Positions 36,566-46,851 of a stretch of 64,000 nt of DNA are shown here, piece after piece (the first letter of the stretch is position 1; every line of letters begins with the position of its first letter). The notes beneath the pieces are model-generated. The model was not told the origin of the DNA. It saw nothing but the letters and a program-made list of their open reading frames with translations, and made no database searches. Position numbers and translations under genes: made by a program. Source of the stretch: Chryseobacterium sp. T16E-39 (GTDB lineage: Bacteria; Bacteroidota; Bacteroidia; Flavobacteriales; Weeksellaceae); the NCBI RefSeq assembly GCF_002216065.1, contig NZ_CP022282.1, positions 3,720,001-3,784,000 on the forward strand, written 5' to 3'.

Positions 36566-37588
36566 ATGAAAAATTCAGAACAATTAAATAAAGCACTTTC
36601 AGAAAGAATTTTAATTCTTGACGGAGCAATGGGAACAATGCTTCAACGATACAAGTTTGAAGAAGAAGACTATCGGGGGGAACGTTTCAAAGATTATCCG
36701 CATTTAGTAAAAGGAAACAATGACCTGCTTTCTCTTACACAGCCTCATGCTATTGAAGAAGTCCATAAAAAGTATCTTGAAGCAGGAGCCGATATCATTG
36801 AAACCAATACTTTTTCGGGAACGACGATTGCTATGGCAGATTATCATATGGAAGACCTGGTGTATGAGCTGAATTATGAATCAGCAAAAATTGCCAGAAA
36901 GGCTTGTGATGAGTTCACCGCAATAAATCCTGATAAACCAAGATTTGTCGCAGGATCTATAGGTCCTACCAACAGAACTGCCAGCCTGAGTCCTGATGTG
37001 AATGATCCAGGATATCGTGCCATCACTTTTGATGAATTAAGAATCGCGTACAAGCAACAATCTGAAGCTCTTTTAGATGGTGGATCTGATATTTTGCTGG
37101 TAGAAACGATTTTCGACACACTCAATGCAAAAGCTGCTTTATTTGCCATTGATGAAATTCAGGATGAAAGAGGAATACAAATTCCTATTATGGTATCCGG
37201 GACGATTACTGATGCTTCGGGAAGGACTTTGAGTGGTCAGACTGCAGAAGCTTTTTTAATTTCAGTTTCACATCTGAACTTGCTAAGTGTTGGTTTCAAT
37301 TGTGCCTTAGGGGCTAATCAGCTGACTCCTTATCTTGAAACATTGGCTCATAATTCAGATTTCTATGTTTCTGCTTACCCTAATGCAGGACTGCCTAATG
37401 CCTTTGGGAAATATGATGAGACTCCGGAATTTATGGCGGAGCAGATAAGAGAATATGTAGAAAAAAAATTGATCAATATCATTGGAGGCTGCTGTGGAAC
37501 AACCCCAGATCATATAAAAGCGATTGCTGATCTTGTGGAAAAATATGAACCAAGAAAGGTTAATAAATATAACAATGTATCTCTCTGA
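36566..37588 (+). CDS. metH: Methionine synthase, homocysteine-binding half (split MetH)
   Basis: A 340-residue homocysteine S-methyltransferase domain, equivalent to the first third of cobalamin-dependent Met[16 protein letters not shown] is the MetH N-terminal signature, [13 protein letters not shown] follows, and the zinc cysteines are in [10 protein letters not shown] (about residue 239) and [13 protein letters not shown] (about 304-305). The ATG at 36566 is preferred over a TTG at 36560. The other domains are encoded by the next gene 60 bp downstream, so the enzyme works as a two-subunit complex. Confidence 0.93.
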   Translation: MKNSEQLNKALSERILILDGAMGTMLQRYKFEEEDYRGERFKDYPHLVKGNNDLLSLTQPHAIEEVHKKYLEAGADIIETNTFSGTTIAMADYHMEDLVYELNYESAKIARKACDEFTAINPDKPRFVAGSIGPTNRTASLSPDVNDPGYRAITFDELRIAYKQQSEALLDGGSDILLVETIFDTLNAKAALFAIDEIQDERGIQIPIMVSGTITDASGRTLSGQTAEAFLISVSHLNLLSVGFNCALGANQLTPYLETLAHNSDFYVSAYPNAGLPNAFGKYDETPEFMAEQIREYVEKKLINIIGGCCGTTPDHIKAIADLVEKYEPRKVNKYNNVSL

Positions 37589-37592
37589 TAAC

Positions 37593-37624
37593 TGATCAGT
37601 ACGTGTTGTACTGTTGAATGATCA
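37593..37624. repeat. Nested palindromes between the metH halves
   Basis: CAGTAC-GTGTT-GTACTG (37597-37613) with an outer TGATCA pair (37593-37598, 37619-37624). No T-tract follows. It could act as an RNA processing or stability element, or be a dispersed repeat. Confidence 0.35.
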
Positions 37625-37648
37625 GATTTATAAATTGTAAATAAGAAT

Positions 37649-40309
37649 ATGAAATATTTAAGATTATCAGGCCTTGAGCCTCTTATCATAACACCGGAAA
37701 GTAATTTCATCAATGTTGGTGAAAGGACGAATGTTGCCGGATCTAAAAAGTTTTTAAGATTAATTAAAGAAGAGAAATTCTCTGAAGCTCTGGATATTGC
37801 ACGTCATCAGGTAGAAGGTGGTGCGCAGATTCTGGACGTTAATTTTGATGATGGGCTGATCGACGGAAAAGCTTCCATGATCAAATTCCTTAATCTGATA
37901 GGCTCAGAACCTGACATTGCCAGAATTCCAATTATGGTCGATTCTTCCAAATGGGAGATCCTGGAAGCTGGACTTCAGGTGGTTCAAGGGAAGTGCGTTG
38001 TGAATTCCATAAGCTTAAAAGGGGGTGAAGATGAATTTATAAAACAGGCGAAAGCTATTAAAAGATATGGTGCTGCGGTCATTGTAATGGCCTTCGATGA
38101 AGAGGGGCAGGCCGATACCTTAGACCGGAGAATCGAAATTTCAAAACGTTCTTATGACATCCTGGTCAATCAACTCAATTTTCCTGCTGAGGACATTATT
38201 TTCGACTTAAATATTTTTCCGGTTGCAACTGGAATGGATGAGCATAGAAGAAATGCACTTGATTTTATTGATGCAACGCGGTGGGTGAGACAAAATCTTC
38301 CATATGCTTCTGTAAGCGGAGGAGTGAGTAATGTTTCATTTTCTTTCCGTGGAAATGATACGGTAAGAGAAGCTATGCATTCTGTTTTTCTTTACCATGC
38401 GATCCAGGCAGGAATGAATATGGGAATTGTAAACCCGGCGATGCTTGAAGTATATGATGAGATTAACAAAGAATTGTTAGGTCTTGTAGAGGATGTTATT
38501 CTTGACAAAAGAGAAGATGCAACTGAACGTCTTCTGGATTATTCTGAAAAGCACAAATCGGTAAAGAAGGAAGTCGTTGAGGACCTTGAATGGAGAAAAA
38601 GACCTTTGCAGGATAGAATTACCCATGCTTTGGTAAAAGGGATTGACCGTTTTATTGAAGAGGATGTGGAAGAGGCAAGACAGGCAGCTGAAAAACCATT
38701 GCACGTTATTGAAATCAATTTGATGACGGGGATGGGAGTCGTGGGAGACTTATTCGGAAGTGGGAAAATGTTCCTTCCGCAGGTTGTAAAATCTGCAAGG
38801 GTCATGAAAAAAGCCGTTGCGTATCTGCAACCTTATATTGAAGCTGAGAAAGACGGATCAAGACCTGCTAATGGTAAAATACTAATGGCGACGGTTAAAG
38901 GAGATGTGCATGATATCGGGAAGAATATTGTAAGCGTTGTTTTAGGCTGTAATAATTATGAAATTGTTGATTTGGGGGTAATGGTACCCGCTGAAAAAAT
39001 TATCCAGACTGCTATTGAGGAGAAAGTTGACGTGATCGGATTAAGCGGATTGATTACACCAAGTCTTGATGAAATGGTATACATCGCCTCAGAATTGGAA
39101 AGACAAAATCTTGACTTTCCCTTACTGATTGGAGGGGCTACAACCTCAAAGGCGCATACAGCCGTAAAGATCGATTTGAAATATAAAAACGCGGTAGTTC
39201 ACGTTAACGATGCTTCCAGGGCTGTAAATGTAGTGAGTTCACTATTGGGAGACAGGAATAAAGAATACGTTTCAGATTTAAAAGATGAATATTCTGATTT
39301 CCGTGAAAAGTTTCTGAACAGACAGGTCGATAAAGATTATGTTTCTATTGAAGAAGCAAGGGAAAACCATTTCAGTATTGACTGGGCAAATGAGGAGATC
39401 TTTGAGCCGAATAATTTAGGTGTAACTGTATTTGAGAATCAGGACCTGAGAGAATTGCTTCCATTCATTGACTGGTCACCGTTTTTCAGAAGCTGGGATT
39501 TACATGGGAAGTATCCTAACATCTTAGAAGATGAGGTGGTCGGAGTTCAGGCGAAAGAATTATTCAAAGATGCACAGGTTATTTTAAAGAGAATTCTTGA
39601 CGAAAAATTACTTCAGGCAAAAGCCATCTTTGGAATTTTTAAGGCGAATGCCAATGAGACCGATGATATTTTACTCTTTAACGAAAATAACGAAGAATTA
39701 GCCAGATTCCTCACTTTAAGACAGCAGGCACAGCGATCTAAGGGGAAGGAATATTTGGCATTAAGTGATTTCATTGCTCCACAGGATTCTGGAAAGACAG
39801 ATTACGTAGGAGCCTTTTGTGTGACCACAGGCTTTGGAACGGATGAACTTTCAAATGAATATGAAAAAGCTAATGACGATTATAATGCCATCATGGTAAA
39901 AGCTCTTGCCGATAGATTTGCAGAGGCTTACGCTGAATTCTTACACAAAAAGGTCAGAACTGAATATTGGGGGTATGCCAATCAGGAAAGTTTGAGTAAT
40001 GAAGAATTGATTGCAGAAAAATATAAAGGGGTGCGTCCTGCTCCAGGATATCCGGCTTGCCCCGATCATTTGGAAAAGAAAACAATATGGGATCTTTTAA
40101 AAGTGGAAGAGAATATTGGAGTTTACCTTACTGAAAGTTTGGCAATGTTTCCAACAGCAGCCGTTTCAGGATATTATTTCGGAAGCCCTCATGCAAAATA
40201 TTTTGGTTTAGGGAAAATCACGGAAGATCAATTAAAAGACTATGCCGGAAGAAGAGGGTGTAGCGTTCAGGAAGCCAAAAAATGGCTGTCACCTAATTTA
40301 GCAGATTAA
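37649..40309 (+). CDS. metH: Methionine synthase, folate/cobalamin/reactivation half (split MetH)
   Basis: An 886-residue protein with the remaining MetH modules. The pterin-binding domain ([17 protein letters not shown] at about 20-36) is followed by the B12-binding cap and the cobalamin Rossmann domain with [16 protein letters not shown] (DxHxxG, His axial ligand, about residue 422), a GxSGL/GG-type nucleotide loop, and the AdoMet-binding reactivation domain ([14 protein letters not shown] near residue 800). It transfers methyl from 5-methyltetrahydrofolate through B12 to homocysteine bound on the partner subunit. The protein needs B12. Both halves and metF sit together in the SAM-controlled operon. 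Confidence 0.95.
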   Translation: MKYLRLSGLEPLIITPESNFINVGERTNVAGSKKFLRLIKEEKFSEALDIARHQVEGGAQILDVNFDDGLIDGKASMIKFLNLIGSEPDIARIPIMVDSSKWEILEAGLQVVQGKCVVNSISLKGGEDEFIKQAKAIKRYGAAVIVMAFDEEGQADTLDRRIEISKRSYDILVNQLNFPAEDIIFDLNIFPVATGMDEHRRNALDFIDATRWVRQNLPYASVSGGVSNVSFSFRGNDTVREAMHSVFLYHAIQAGMNMGIVNPAMLEVYDEINKELLGLVEDVILDKREDATERLLDYSEKHKSVKKEVVEDLEWRKRPLQDRITHALVKGIDRFIEEDVEEARQAAEKPLHVIEINLMTGMGVVGDLFGSGKMFLPQVVKSARVMKKAVAYLQPYIEAEKDGSRPANGKILMATVKGDVHDIGKNIVSVVLGCNNYEIVDLGVMVPAEKIIQTAIEEKVDVIGLSGLITPSLDEMVYIASELERQNLDFPLLIGGATTSKAHTAVKIDLKYKNAVVHVNDASRAVNVVSSLLGDRNKEYVSDLKDEYSDFREKFLNRQVDKDYVSIEEARENHFSIDWANEEIFEPNNLGVTVFENQDLRELLPFIDWSPFFRSWDLHGKYPNILEDEVVGVQAKELFKDAQVILKRILDEKLLQAKAIFGIFKANANETDDILLFNENNEELARFLTLRQQAQRSKGKEYLALSDFIAPQDSGKTDYVGAFCVTTGFGTDELSNEYEKANDDYNAIMVKALADRFAEAYAEFLHKKVRTEYWGYANQESLSNEELIAEKYKGVRPAPGYPACPDHLEKKTIWDLLKVEENIGVYLTESLAMFPTAAVSGYYFGSPHAKYFGLGKITEDQLKDYAGRRGCSVQEAKKWLSPNLAD

Positions 40310-40315
40310 ACAAAC

Positions 40316-41275
40316 ATGAAGATTACAGAACATATAAAAAATGCAAATGGAAAAACTTTATTCTCTTTAGAAGTTGTTCCGCCACAAAAGGGAATTGGTA
40401 TTGAAGACCTTTATAGGAATATTGATCCCTTAATGGAATTTAAACCTCCTTTTATCGATGTGACGACCTCGAGAGAAGAATATATTTATCTCGATAAAGG
40501 AAATGGGTTGGTGGAGCGTAAGATTACAAGAATGCGTCCGGGGACTTTGGGGATATGTTCTGCAATTCAGCACAAATATAATGTAGATACTGTCCCGCAC
40601 CTATTATGCGGAGGTTTTACCAAAGAGGAAACAGAGTACCTTTTAGTAGACTGTATGTATCTGGGAATTGAAAATATTATGGCGCTCCGCGGAGACGCAA
40701 TGAAAGGGCATCAGTATTTTGAAGCAACACCTGGTGGGCACGAAAGTGCTATGGATCTCGTGTATCAGATCAATGACCTGGGACGTGGCAAATATCTTCA
40801 TGACGAAGACCAGATATCTGATGAGCTAAATAAATTCTGCATTGGTGTTGCCGGATATCCCGAAAAACATATTGAAGCTCCATCTATGAATTATGACCTG
40901 AAATGGCTAAAACAAAAAGTAGATGCAGGTGCCGATTATATTGTAACGCAGATGTTTTTTGATAATAAAAAATTTATTGAATTTGTTCAAAAAGCAAGAG
41001 AAATGGGAATTACGGTTCCGATTATTCCTGGAATTAAGCCAATCGCTACGAAGAGACATTTAAAACTGTTACCACAGGTATTTAAAATAGATCTGCCTGA
41101 AGATTTAATCAATGAAGTTGAAAGTGCCAGGAACAATGAAGCGGTAAAGCAAATTGGTGTTGAATGGGCGATCAATCAGTGCAGAGAGCTTTTGGATTTT
41201 GGAGTGCCGGTTTTACACTTTTATTCTATGGGTAAAAGTGATAATATAAAGAAAGTTGCGGGAGAATTATTCTAA
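40316..41275 (+). CDS. metF: Methylenetetrahydrofolate reductase
   Basis: A 319-residue flavoenzyme of the MTHFR family, a TIM barrel that makes 5-methyltetrahydrofolate for MetH. Family landmarks are FSLEVVPPQKG (catalytic Glu in EVVPP), VTTSREEY, ENIMALRGD, IGVAGYPEKHIEAP, DYIVTQMFFDNKKF and IPIIPGIKPI. It starts 6 bp after metH and ends the operon at a terminator. Length is slightly above that of E. coli MetF (296). Confidence 0.95.
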   Translation: MKITEHIKNANGKTLFSLEVVPPQKGIGIEDLYRNIDPLMEFKPPFIDVTTSREEYIYLDKGNGLVERKITRMRPGTLGICSAIQHKYNVDTVPHLLCGGFTKEETEYLLVDCMYLGIENIMALRGDAMKGHQYFEATPGGHESAMDLVYQINDLGRGKYLHDEDQISDELNKFCIGVAGYPEKHIEAPSMNYDLKWLKQKVDAGADYIVTQMFFDNKKFIEFVQKAREMGITVPIIPGIKPIATKRHLKLLPQVFKIDLPEDLINEVESARNNEAVKQIGVEWAINQCRELLDFGVPVLHFYSMGKSDNIKKVAGELF

Positions 41276-41298
41276 TGAAGAGGTGTAAATGAAAGGGG

Positions 41299-41329
41299 AT
41301 CCCTGTTGTTTGATCAGCAGGGATTTTTA
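41299..41329. terminator. Terminator at the end of the methionine operon
   Basis: Stem ATCCCTG / CAGGGAT (41299-41305, 41318-41324) followed by TTTTTAT. It lies between convergent genes. Confidence 0.82.
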
Positions 41330-41330
41330 T

Positions 41331-42485
41331 TTATAGTTCAGGATGTCTTTTAAATGTTTTATTTCTGTCAAACAGATATCGATAGGTCACCAGTTTTCTG
41401 GTTACGGTGGTATCAAGGGCTTCGGCAATTTTTATCATCTTGGGATTAAAGTCTCCGATCCATTGAAGTTCAGTTACTTTGAAATCTGTATGTATTCTCA
41501 AATGCTGGGTCCCTTCCCAGATCATGTATCCATCAATCCCTTTTCGCTGCCATTCGGGGATGACTCCAAAAACCAAACCTACCATTTTTTCATTCTTCCT
41601 GAATTTTTTATACCAGAGAAATTTTAATTTTTCAATGCAGCCAAATTTTCCGTTGAGGTATTTGATCCATTGATTTACATCCGGAATATTCATCCACATA
41701 GCAATAGGCCTTTCGTTTTCATACACAAACCATGATATGTGTTCATTAATAATGGGTTTCATGGTTTTAAACATTTTCAAAACCTTGGCTTTTTCAAGTT
41801 TTTTCCCTTCTCCATGTGTTGTCCAGGCACTATTGTATACTTCTGTAAAATCTCCTGCAAACTTTTCAAGATTATTTTTCTTCATGGGTTGGGCAGAAAT
41901 TGCCGGGTTTCTTTTATGCTTTTCATGCATTACTTTAAATACCCGGGAAACTTCGGCGAAGATTGGTCTGGAAAAGCAAAGCTGTTCAAAATATAATTGA
42001 AAGCCATAATTTTCAAAGAGCTCCTTGTAATAAGGATAATTATAATTCATTCCGAAGAGTGGAGGTGAGAATCCTTCAGTAAGAAGACCCCAGAATTTAT
42101 CCCGTTCACCAAAATTTATGGGTCCGTCCATTGCTTCAATTCCTCTTTCCTGAAGCCAGTTTTTACAATAATCAAAAATAAAGTTCGCGGTTTCCTGATC
42201 ATTAATGCAGTCAAAGAAACCTATTCCACCCGTTGGCTGGTCTTGTTTATAAAGGGTATTAATAAAAACAGCAATCTTTCCGAGGGTTGAATTTTCCTTA
42301 TTTTTAAATAAAAACCTTTTGCATTCGCCGGTTTTAAAAAATCTGTTTTTATTAGGATCAAAGATCTCTTCGATGTCTTTGTCTAAAGGTCTGATATAAT
42401 TTTTATCTTGTTGATAGAGTTCGGCTGGAAATTGTAAAAATTCTTTTTTCTGATCTTCATTCTGTACTTCTTCAACAATAATCAT
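41331..42485 (-). CDS. GNAT-like N-acetyltransferase family protein
   Basis: A 384-residue cytosolic protein of a Bacteroidota family annotated as GNAT-like. The second half carries the pattern of an acyl-CoA N-acyltransferase (VFGVIPEWQRKGIDGYMIWEG, with an RKGxxG loop like the GNAT QxxGxG/A motif, about 313-333), and LQWIGDFNPKMIKIAEAL follows, as in peptide-acyltransferase-like (FemAB-like) folds. The N-terminal half has MDGPINFGERDKFWGLL. The substrate is unknown. It is transcribed alone, convergent with metF. Confidence 0.75.
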   Translation of the reverse strand: MIIVEEVQNEDQKKEFLQFPAELYQQDKNYIRPLDKDIEEIFDPNKNRFFKTGECKRFLFKNKENSTLGKIAVFINTLYKQDQPTGGIGFFDCINDQETANFIFDYCKNWLQERGIEAMDGPINFGERDKFWGLLTEGFSPPLFGMNYNYPYYKELFENYGFQLYFEQLCFSRPIFAEVSRVFKVMHEKHKRNPAISAQPMKKNNLEKFAGDFTEVYNSAWTTHGEGKKLEKAKVLKMFKTMKPIINEHISWFVYENERPIAMWMNIPDVNQWIKYLNGKFGCIEKLKFLWYKKFRKNEKMVGLVFGVIPEWQRKGIDGYMIWEGTQHLRIHTDFKVTELQWIGDFNPKMIKIAEALDTTVTRKLVTYRYLFDRNKTFKRHPEL

Positions 42486-42531
42486 AAATTTTATAAAAAT
42501 AGAGGGTGAAAGATAATGTTTTTGGATTCAA

Positions 42532-42566
42532 TTGAAATCAATGAATCAATTTTATCCGTATTTTTG
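42532..42566 (+). promoter_or_regulatory. Predicted promoter of folE
   Basis: TTG at 42532-42534, a 24-nt spacer and TATTTTTG at 42559-42566, an exact -7 match. The start codon is 17 nt further, giving a very short leader. Confidence 0.5.
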
Positions 42567-42582
42567 TTGCAAATTATAAAAA

Positions 42583-43248
42583 ATGGTTGATTTTACTGAT
42601 AACGACGATGATATTTTCACTGGAAAAGAACATACGCCTATAAGGGAAGATGCTTTTGATAAATCGCCACAGGAAAAAATAGAAAAAATTACTCAGCTTT
42701 TTGGAGAGATCATGGAAACTTTAGGAATGGATATGACCGATGATTCTTTAAAAGATTCTCCAAGGCGTGTTGCAAAAATGTATGTGAATGAAATTTTCGG
42801 AGGCTTACTTCCAGAAAATAAACCGGGGATCTCTACCTTTTCCAATAAATATAAATACCGACAAATGTTGGTAGAAAAGGACATCACAGTATATTCATTT
42901 TGTGAACACCACTTTTTGCCGATCATCGGAAGAGCTCATGTTGCTTACATTTCAAATGGTGAGGTAATTGGTCTTTCAAAAATTAACAGAATTGTGGATT
43001 ATTATGCAAAGAGACCACAGGTTCAGGAAAGATTGACCATGCAGATTGTAAATGCATTGAAAGAAGCTTTGGGAACAAAAGATGTAGCCTGTATCATTGA
43101 TGCAAAGCACCTTTGTGTAAATTGCAGAGGAATTAAGGATACAGCGAGTTCAACAATTACTGCAGAATTGAGTGGGATATTCAGAACCAATCCTATTACA
43201 AGACAGGAATTCCTGCATTATGTGGGAAGTCATACAACCCTGGATTAA
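42583..43248 (+). CDS. folE: GTP cyclohydrolase I
   Basis: A 221-residue enzyme that opens GTP to 7,8-dihydroneopterin triphosphate at the head of folate and pterin synthesis. Visible are DSPRRVAKMYVNEIF, SFCEHHFLPIIGRAHVAYI (zinc Cys and His, about residues 107-110), SKINRIVDYYAKRPQVQERLT and HLCVNCRGI (second zinc Cys). The first 25 residues are an acidic extension. A DinB-fold gene follows after 5 bp. Confidence 0.97.
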   Translation: MVDFTDNDDDIFTGKEHTPIREDAFDKSPQEKIEKITQLFGEIMETLGMDMTDDSLKDSPRRVAKMYVNEIFGGLLPENKPGISTFSNKYKYRQMLVEKDITVYSFCEHHFLPIIGRAHVAYISNGEVIGLSKINRIVDYYAKRPQVQERLTMQIVNALKEALGTKDVACIIDAKHLCVNCRGIKDTASSTITAELSGIFRTNPITRQEFLHYVGSHTTLD

Positions 43249-43253
43249 TTAAA

Positions 43254-43685
43254 ATGGATTACCAGGTTCTGAAAAATACGGTTGAGACTGAGCTTGAGAG
43301 GTTCAAAACGATCCCTGAAGAAGAATGGAGTGATAAATTTTCAGAAGAAAAGTGGTCTAAAAAGGAAATTTTAGGTCATCTTTGTGACAGTGCATTGACG
43401 AATATCAGAAGGTTTGTGGTCACTCAATATAAAGAAAATGAAAATATTGTTTACGATCAGAATTTCTGGGTAAGAGCGCAGAACTATCAAAATAGTCCGA
43501 CCTCTGATGTTATTCATTTATGGAAATATCTCAATCTTCAGATTGTCAATATTGTTGAAAATATGCCGGATGAGGTTTTGCAGAATAGCTGTGATACTAC
43601 GAAAACAGAGCGAAGAATTTATACATTAGAGTATCTGATTCAGGATTATATGGATCATTTACAGCATCACTTAAAAACAATTTAA
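43254..43685 (+). CDS. DinB family protein
   Basis: A 143-residue four-helix DinB-fold protein. WSKKEILGHLCDSALTNIRRF (about 34-54) and the C-terminal YTLEYLIQDYMDHLQHHL carry the three histidines (His43-type, DHLQHH) that form the family's metal site. DinB proteins act as thiol- or metal-dependent transferases or hydrolases; no substrate can be named. Cotranscribed with folE by position. Confidence 0.88.
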   Translation: MDYQVLKNTVETELERFKTIPEEEWSDKFSEEKWSKKEILGHLCDSALTNIRRFVVTQYKENENIVYDQNFWVRAQNYQNSPTSDVIHLWKYLNLQIVNIVENMPDEVLQNSCDTTKTERRIYTLEYLIQDYMDHLQHHLKTI

Positions 43686-43804
43686 TAATGATAAAATTTA
43701 AAAAGGTTTCGGATAAAATTTTTGTTACAACGATTATTTGTTGCGAAAGAATTTATTTATCTAATTTTTAAATCTTTACTCATTAAATCTTTAATCTTAT
43801 AATA

Positions 43805-45271
43805 ATGCAATTAAAAATATATAATTCGCTAACAGCTGAAAAAGAAATATTTAAACCTATTTTAGAGGGAAACATCGGGATGTATGTGTGTGGACCTACC
43901 GTTTACAGTAATGTACATTTGGGAAATGTTAGAACTTTTCTTTCCTTCGACTTTATTTATCGTACTTTAACCCATTTAGGATATAAAGTAAGATATGTAA
44001 GGAATATTACAGATGCAGGTCACCTTACAGATGATGGAAATGTGGATAACGACCGATTTGTAAAACAAACCCGTCTTGAAAAATTAGAACCTATGGAAAT
44101 CGTACAGAAGTATACGGTCGATTTTCATAAAGTGTTAGATATGTTTAATTTGTTACCTCCTAATATTGAGCCTACAGCAACAGGACATATTGTAGAGCAA
44201 ATTGAATTGACACAAAAATTAATCGAAAGAGGATTTGCGTACGAAAGTAATGGCTCTGTGTATTTTGATGTTCTTGAGTACAACAGAAGAGGATTGAATT
44301 ACGGAGAACTTTCAAAACGTAATATAGAAGAGCTTTTCGCCAATACCCGTGATCTTGACGGACAGGGAGAAAAGAAAAATTCACCGGATTTTGCCCTTTG
44401 GAAAAAAGCCTCTCCAGCTCACATTATGAGATGGAATTCACCTTGGGGAGAAGGTTTTCCAGGATGGCATTTAGAATGTACTGCGATGAGTACTAAATAT
44501 CTCGGTGAAAAATTTGATATTCACGGTGGCGGAATGGACTTGAAATTCCCACACCACGAATGTGAGATCGCACAAGGTAAAGCCTGCAATGATATTGCGC
44601 CGGTTAATTACTGGATGCATGCCAATATGTTGACCATGAACGGTCAGCGAATGAGTAAATCAACCGGGAACTATATCTTACCAATGCAGTTGGTTACAGG
44701 AGAAAATGATTTCTTTGAAAAACCATTCCATCCTTCAATTGTTCGTTTTTGTTTTCTTCAGGCTCATTACAGAAGTGTTCTTGATATTTCTAATGACGCT
44801 ATGATTGCAAGTGAAAAGGGTTTCATCAGACTAATGGAAGCGATAAAAGTACTGAACTCTATCGTTGCGGATGATGGAAAAGAATCAGGATTCAGTCTTA
44901 AAGAATGGAAAACAAAGGCTTATGATGCTTTAACAGATGATTTTAATTCTCCGGTATTAATCGCTCATTTGTTTGAGGCTGTGAAATATATTTTTGCCAT
45001 TAATGATGGTAAAGAATCCATTTCAAGTAATGATCTTTCAGATCTAAAAAGCACTTTAAATGCCTTTATCTTTGATGTTCTGGGGTTACAGGCAATTGAG
45101 GAAAATAACAATGAGAAACTGGATCAAACTCTACAGGTTTTAATTGAACTGAGAAATCAGGCCCGAAAATCTAAAAACTTTGACCTTTCAGATCAGATCA
45201 GGGATAAATTGCTTGCTGAAGGTATTGAGCTAAAAGACGGAAGAGATGGAACTACTTATGTTTTAAATTAG
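43805..45271 (+). CDS. cysS: Cysteinyl-tRNA synthetase
   Basis: A 488-residue class I aminoacyl-tRNA synthetase. [20 protein letters not shown] carries the zinc Cys and the HIGH-type motif (HLGN), followed by [12 protein letters not shown], the zinc site residues in WHLECTAMS and HHECEIAQ, the KMSKS motif [10 protein letters not shown], and a C-terminal helical domain with [17 protein letters not shown]. Length is normal. A long inverted repeat with a T-tract follows and could terminate it. Confidence 0.97.
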   Translation: MQLKIYNSLTAEKEIFKPILEGNIGMYVCGPTVYSNVHLGNVRTFLSFDFIYRTLTHLGYKVRYVRNITDAGHLTDDGNVDNDRFVKQTRLEKLEPMEIVQKYTVDFHKVLDMFNLLPPNIEPTATGHIVEQIELTQKLIERGFAYESNGSVYFDVLEYNRRGLNYGELSKRNIEELFANTRDLDGQGEKKNSPDFALWKKASPAHIMRWNSPWGEGFPGWHLECTAMSTKYLGEKFDIHGGGMDLKFPHHECEIAQGKACNDIAPVNYWMHANMLTMNGQRMSKSTGNYILPMQLVTGENDFFEKPFHPSIVRFCFLQAHYRSVLDISNDAMIASEKGFIRLMEAIKVLNSIVADDGKESGFSLKEWKTKAYDALTDDFNSPVLIAHLFEAVKYIFAINDGKESISSNDLSDLKSTLNAFIFDVLGLQAIEENNNEKLDQTLQVLIELRNQARKSKNFDLSDQIRDKLLAEGIELKDGRDGTTYVLN

Positions 45272-45299
45272 AATATAACAAACGTTTTTAAATAATTAT

Positions 45300-45377
45300 C
45301 TCTCGCAGATTTTACAGATTATGCAGATTTTTAAAATAAAATGACCTGCTGGATTTGGAAAATCTGCGAGAGTTTTT
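45300..45377. repeat. Long inverted intergenic repeat with T-tract (possible cysS terminator)
   Basis: Arms CTCTCGCAGATTTT (45300-45313) and AAAATCTGCGAGAG (45359-45372) are perfectly complementary over 14 bp. Inside the loop are further CAGATT copies (CAGATT at 45315-45320 and GCAGATTTTT near 45323). A TTTTTT run follows at 45373. It looks like one copy of a repeated Chryseobacterium-type palindrome that doubles as terminator. The remaining 170 bp to the next gene are AT-rich. Confidence 0.6.
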
Positions 45378-45547
45378 TATGCTGATTTGAAGAATGAAAG
45401 CTACTTTTTAGGATTAGATTTTAGAAGAAATGATAAATAATAGATTTAAATGTTATTAAATATTTAATTAATGGTATTTTTTGTTATTCAATTTAAAAAA
45501 TTCATAACTTAGTGATAAGAAATTTATTACGATCTAAATCCATAATT

Positions 45548-46714
45548 ATGAAAAAACTTTTATTCCCTCTAATCTTGCTGTTATTAGCAGCTGAAGCTTC
45601 GGCACAGCAGGATTTTTTTGCACTTACCGGAAAAGATACTCCGAGTATTATTTTTAATGACTTTCGGGCTATTGATGTTGTGAATGGTATTTCAGGAGAA
45701 GCCTTTCTCAGCTATGATTCTCCTGCAAGAGTCATTTCTCAATCGAGAAACGGCTCTGTTAGTGAGGATAAAAATTCCTACAATCACGCACAGTCTGCAA
45801 CGATGGCAGCTTTAGCGTTTGATTCGTCGGGAAATAATTTGGTTTATATGCCTATGTTTTCTTCTAATATTTACGTTTTAAATACCAAAACTAAAGAAAT
45901 TACTTTGGTAGAAAATAATGTAACCAGGGTAACTGCCTGTGATATTAATTCTCACATCACTAGAATGACAACTGGATATGATGGAAATATTTATGCAATG
46001 AACAATTCAGGGACCCAATTTTTGCAGATTACAAAAAAGAATAATCAATACTCAGTTATTGATTTGGGAATTGTTAAAGATGATGCTTCTAATGGAAAAA
46101 ATTCATTTACAACAATTGAAACGGGCTTTGGAGGAGATATGATTGCAGATGCCGATGGTAATTTCTATGTTTTTGCAACTTCGGGGAATGTATTCAAAGT
46201 CTTTAAAAAAGAGCTTAAAGCAAAATTTGTAGGTAAAATCAATGGTCTTCCTGAAAATTATTCAGTGAATGGTTCTGCAGTAAATTCAAAAGGAAAAATA
46301 GTTATTGCCAGCGCAAAAGGAGCTGCGCTATATGAGGTTGATTTACAAACGTTAGCTGCCAATCAGCTTCCCGGAGATTTAAATTTGCATATATATGATC
46401 TTGCCAGTAAATATTTTGCGAATGACAGGTCTATGACAGCAAATATGGCTGCTCATCTGGATATCTATCCTACCAAAGTGGATGAACATTTCATTACGGT
46501 AGATGGTAATGATCAAAGCCTGAAAGGAAATATTACATTGAATGTTTTTGATATGTCAGGTAAAAATGTAATGAAACATAGCTTATTGGTGAAAGGAGGA
46601 TCTTTGAATCAAAGAATAAATATGAACAGCTTAGTAAGTGGGGCATATATTGTTAATATTACTGATGCTTCGGGTAAAATATTATTAAACAAGAAGATTA
46701 TTATAACGAAATAA
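45548..46714 (+). CDS. Secreted protein with T9SS type A sorting domain
   Basis: A 388-residue precursor. The ATG at 45548 starts a clean signal peptide (LLFPLILLLLAAEASAQ); an in-frame GTG at 45512 would add 12 residues. The middle has repeated beta-propeller-like units (GNNLVYMPMFSSNIYVLNTK, YDGNIYAMNNSGTQFLQI, DGNFYVFATSGNVFKV). The C-terminal about 75 residues (ITLNVFDMSGKNVMKHSLL to LLNKKIIITK) are a T9SS type A sorting domain, so the protein should be exported and surface-attached or released. Its role is unknown. Confidence 0.88.
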   Translation: MKKLLFPLILLLLAAEASAQQDFFALTGKDTPSIIFNDFRAIDVVNGISGEAFLSYDSPARVISQSRNGSVSEDKNSYNHAQSATMAALAFDSSGNNLVYMPMFSSNIYVLNTKTKEITLVENNVTRVTACDINSHITRMTTGYDGNIYAMNNSGTQFLQITKKNNQYSVIDLGIVKDDASNGKNSFTTIETGFGGDMIADADGNFYVFATSGNVFKVFKKELKAKFVGKINGLPENYSVNGSAVNSKGKIVIASAKGAALYEVDLQTLAANQLPGDLNLHIYDLASKYFANDRSMTANMAAHLDIYPTKVDEHFITVDGNDQSLKGNITLNVFDMSGKNVMKHSLLVKGGSLNQRINMNSLVSGAYIVNITDASGKILLNKKIIITK

Positions 46715-46739
46715 TATTCTGAATTTCTTGCTATTTAAG

Positions 46740-46772
46740 AACCTTTTCAAAGTGCTTGAAAAGGTTTTTTTA
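46740..46772 (+). terminator. Intrinsic terminator after the T9SS gene
   Basis: Perfect 11-bp stem AACCTTTTCAA / TTGAAAAGGTT (46740-46750, 46756-46766) running into TTTTT. Confidence 0.92.
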
Positions 46773-46851
46773 ATGAATATTTGATATTCAATAAGTTTTA
46801 TTTTTCGAGATTATAATGTACTTTTATAAAAAAATAGAGATGAAATTATAC

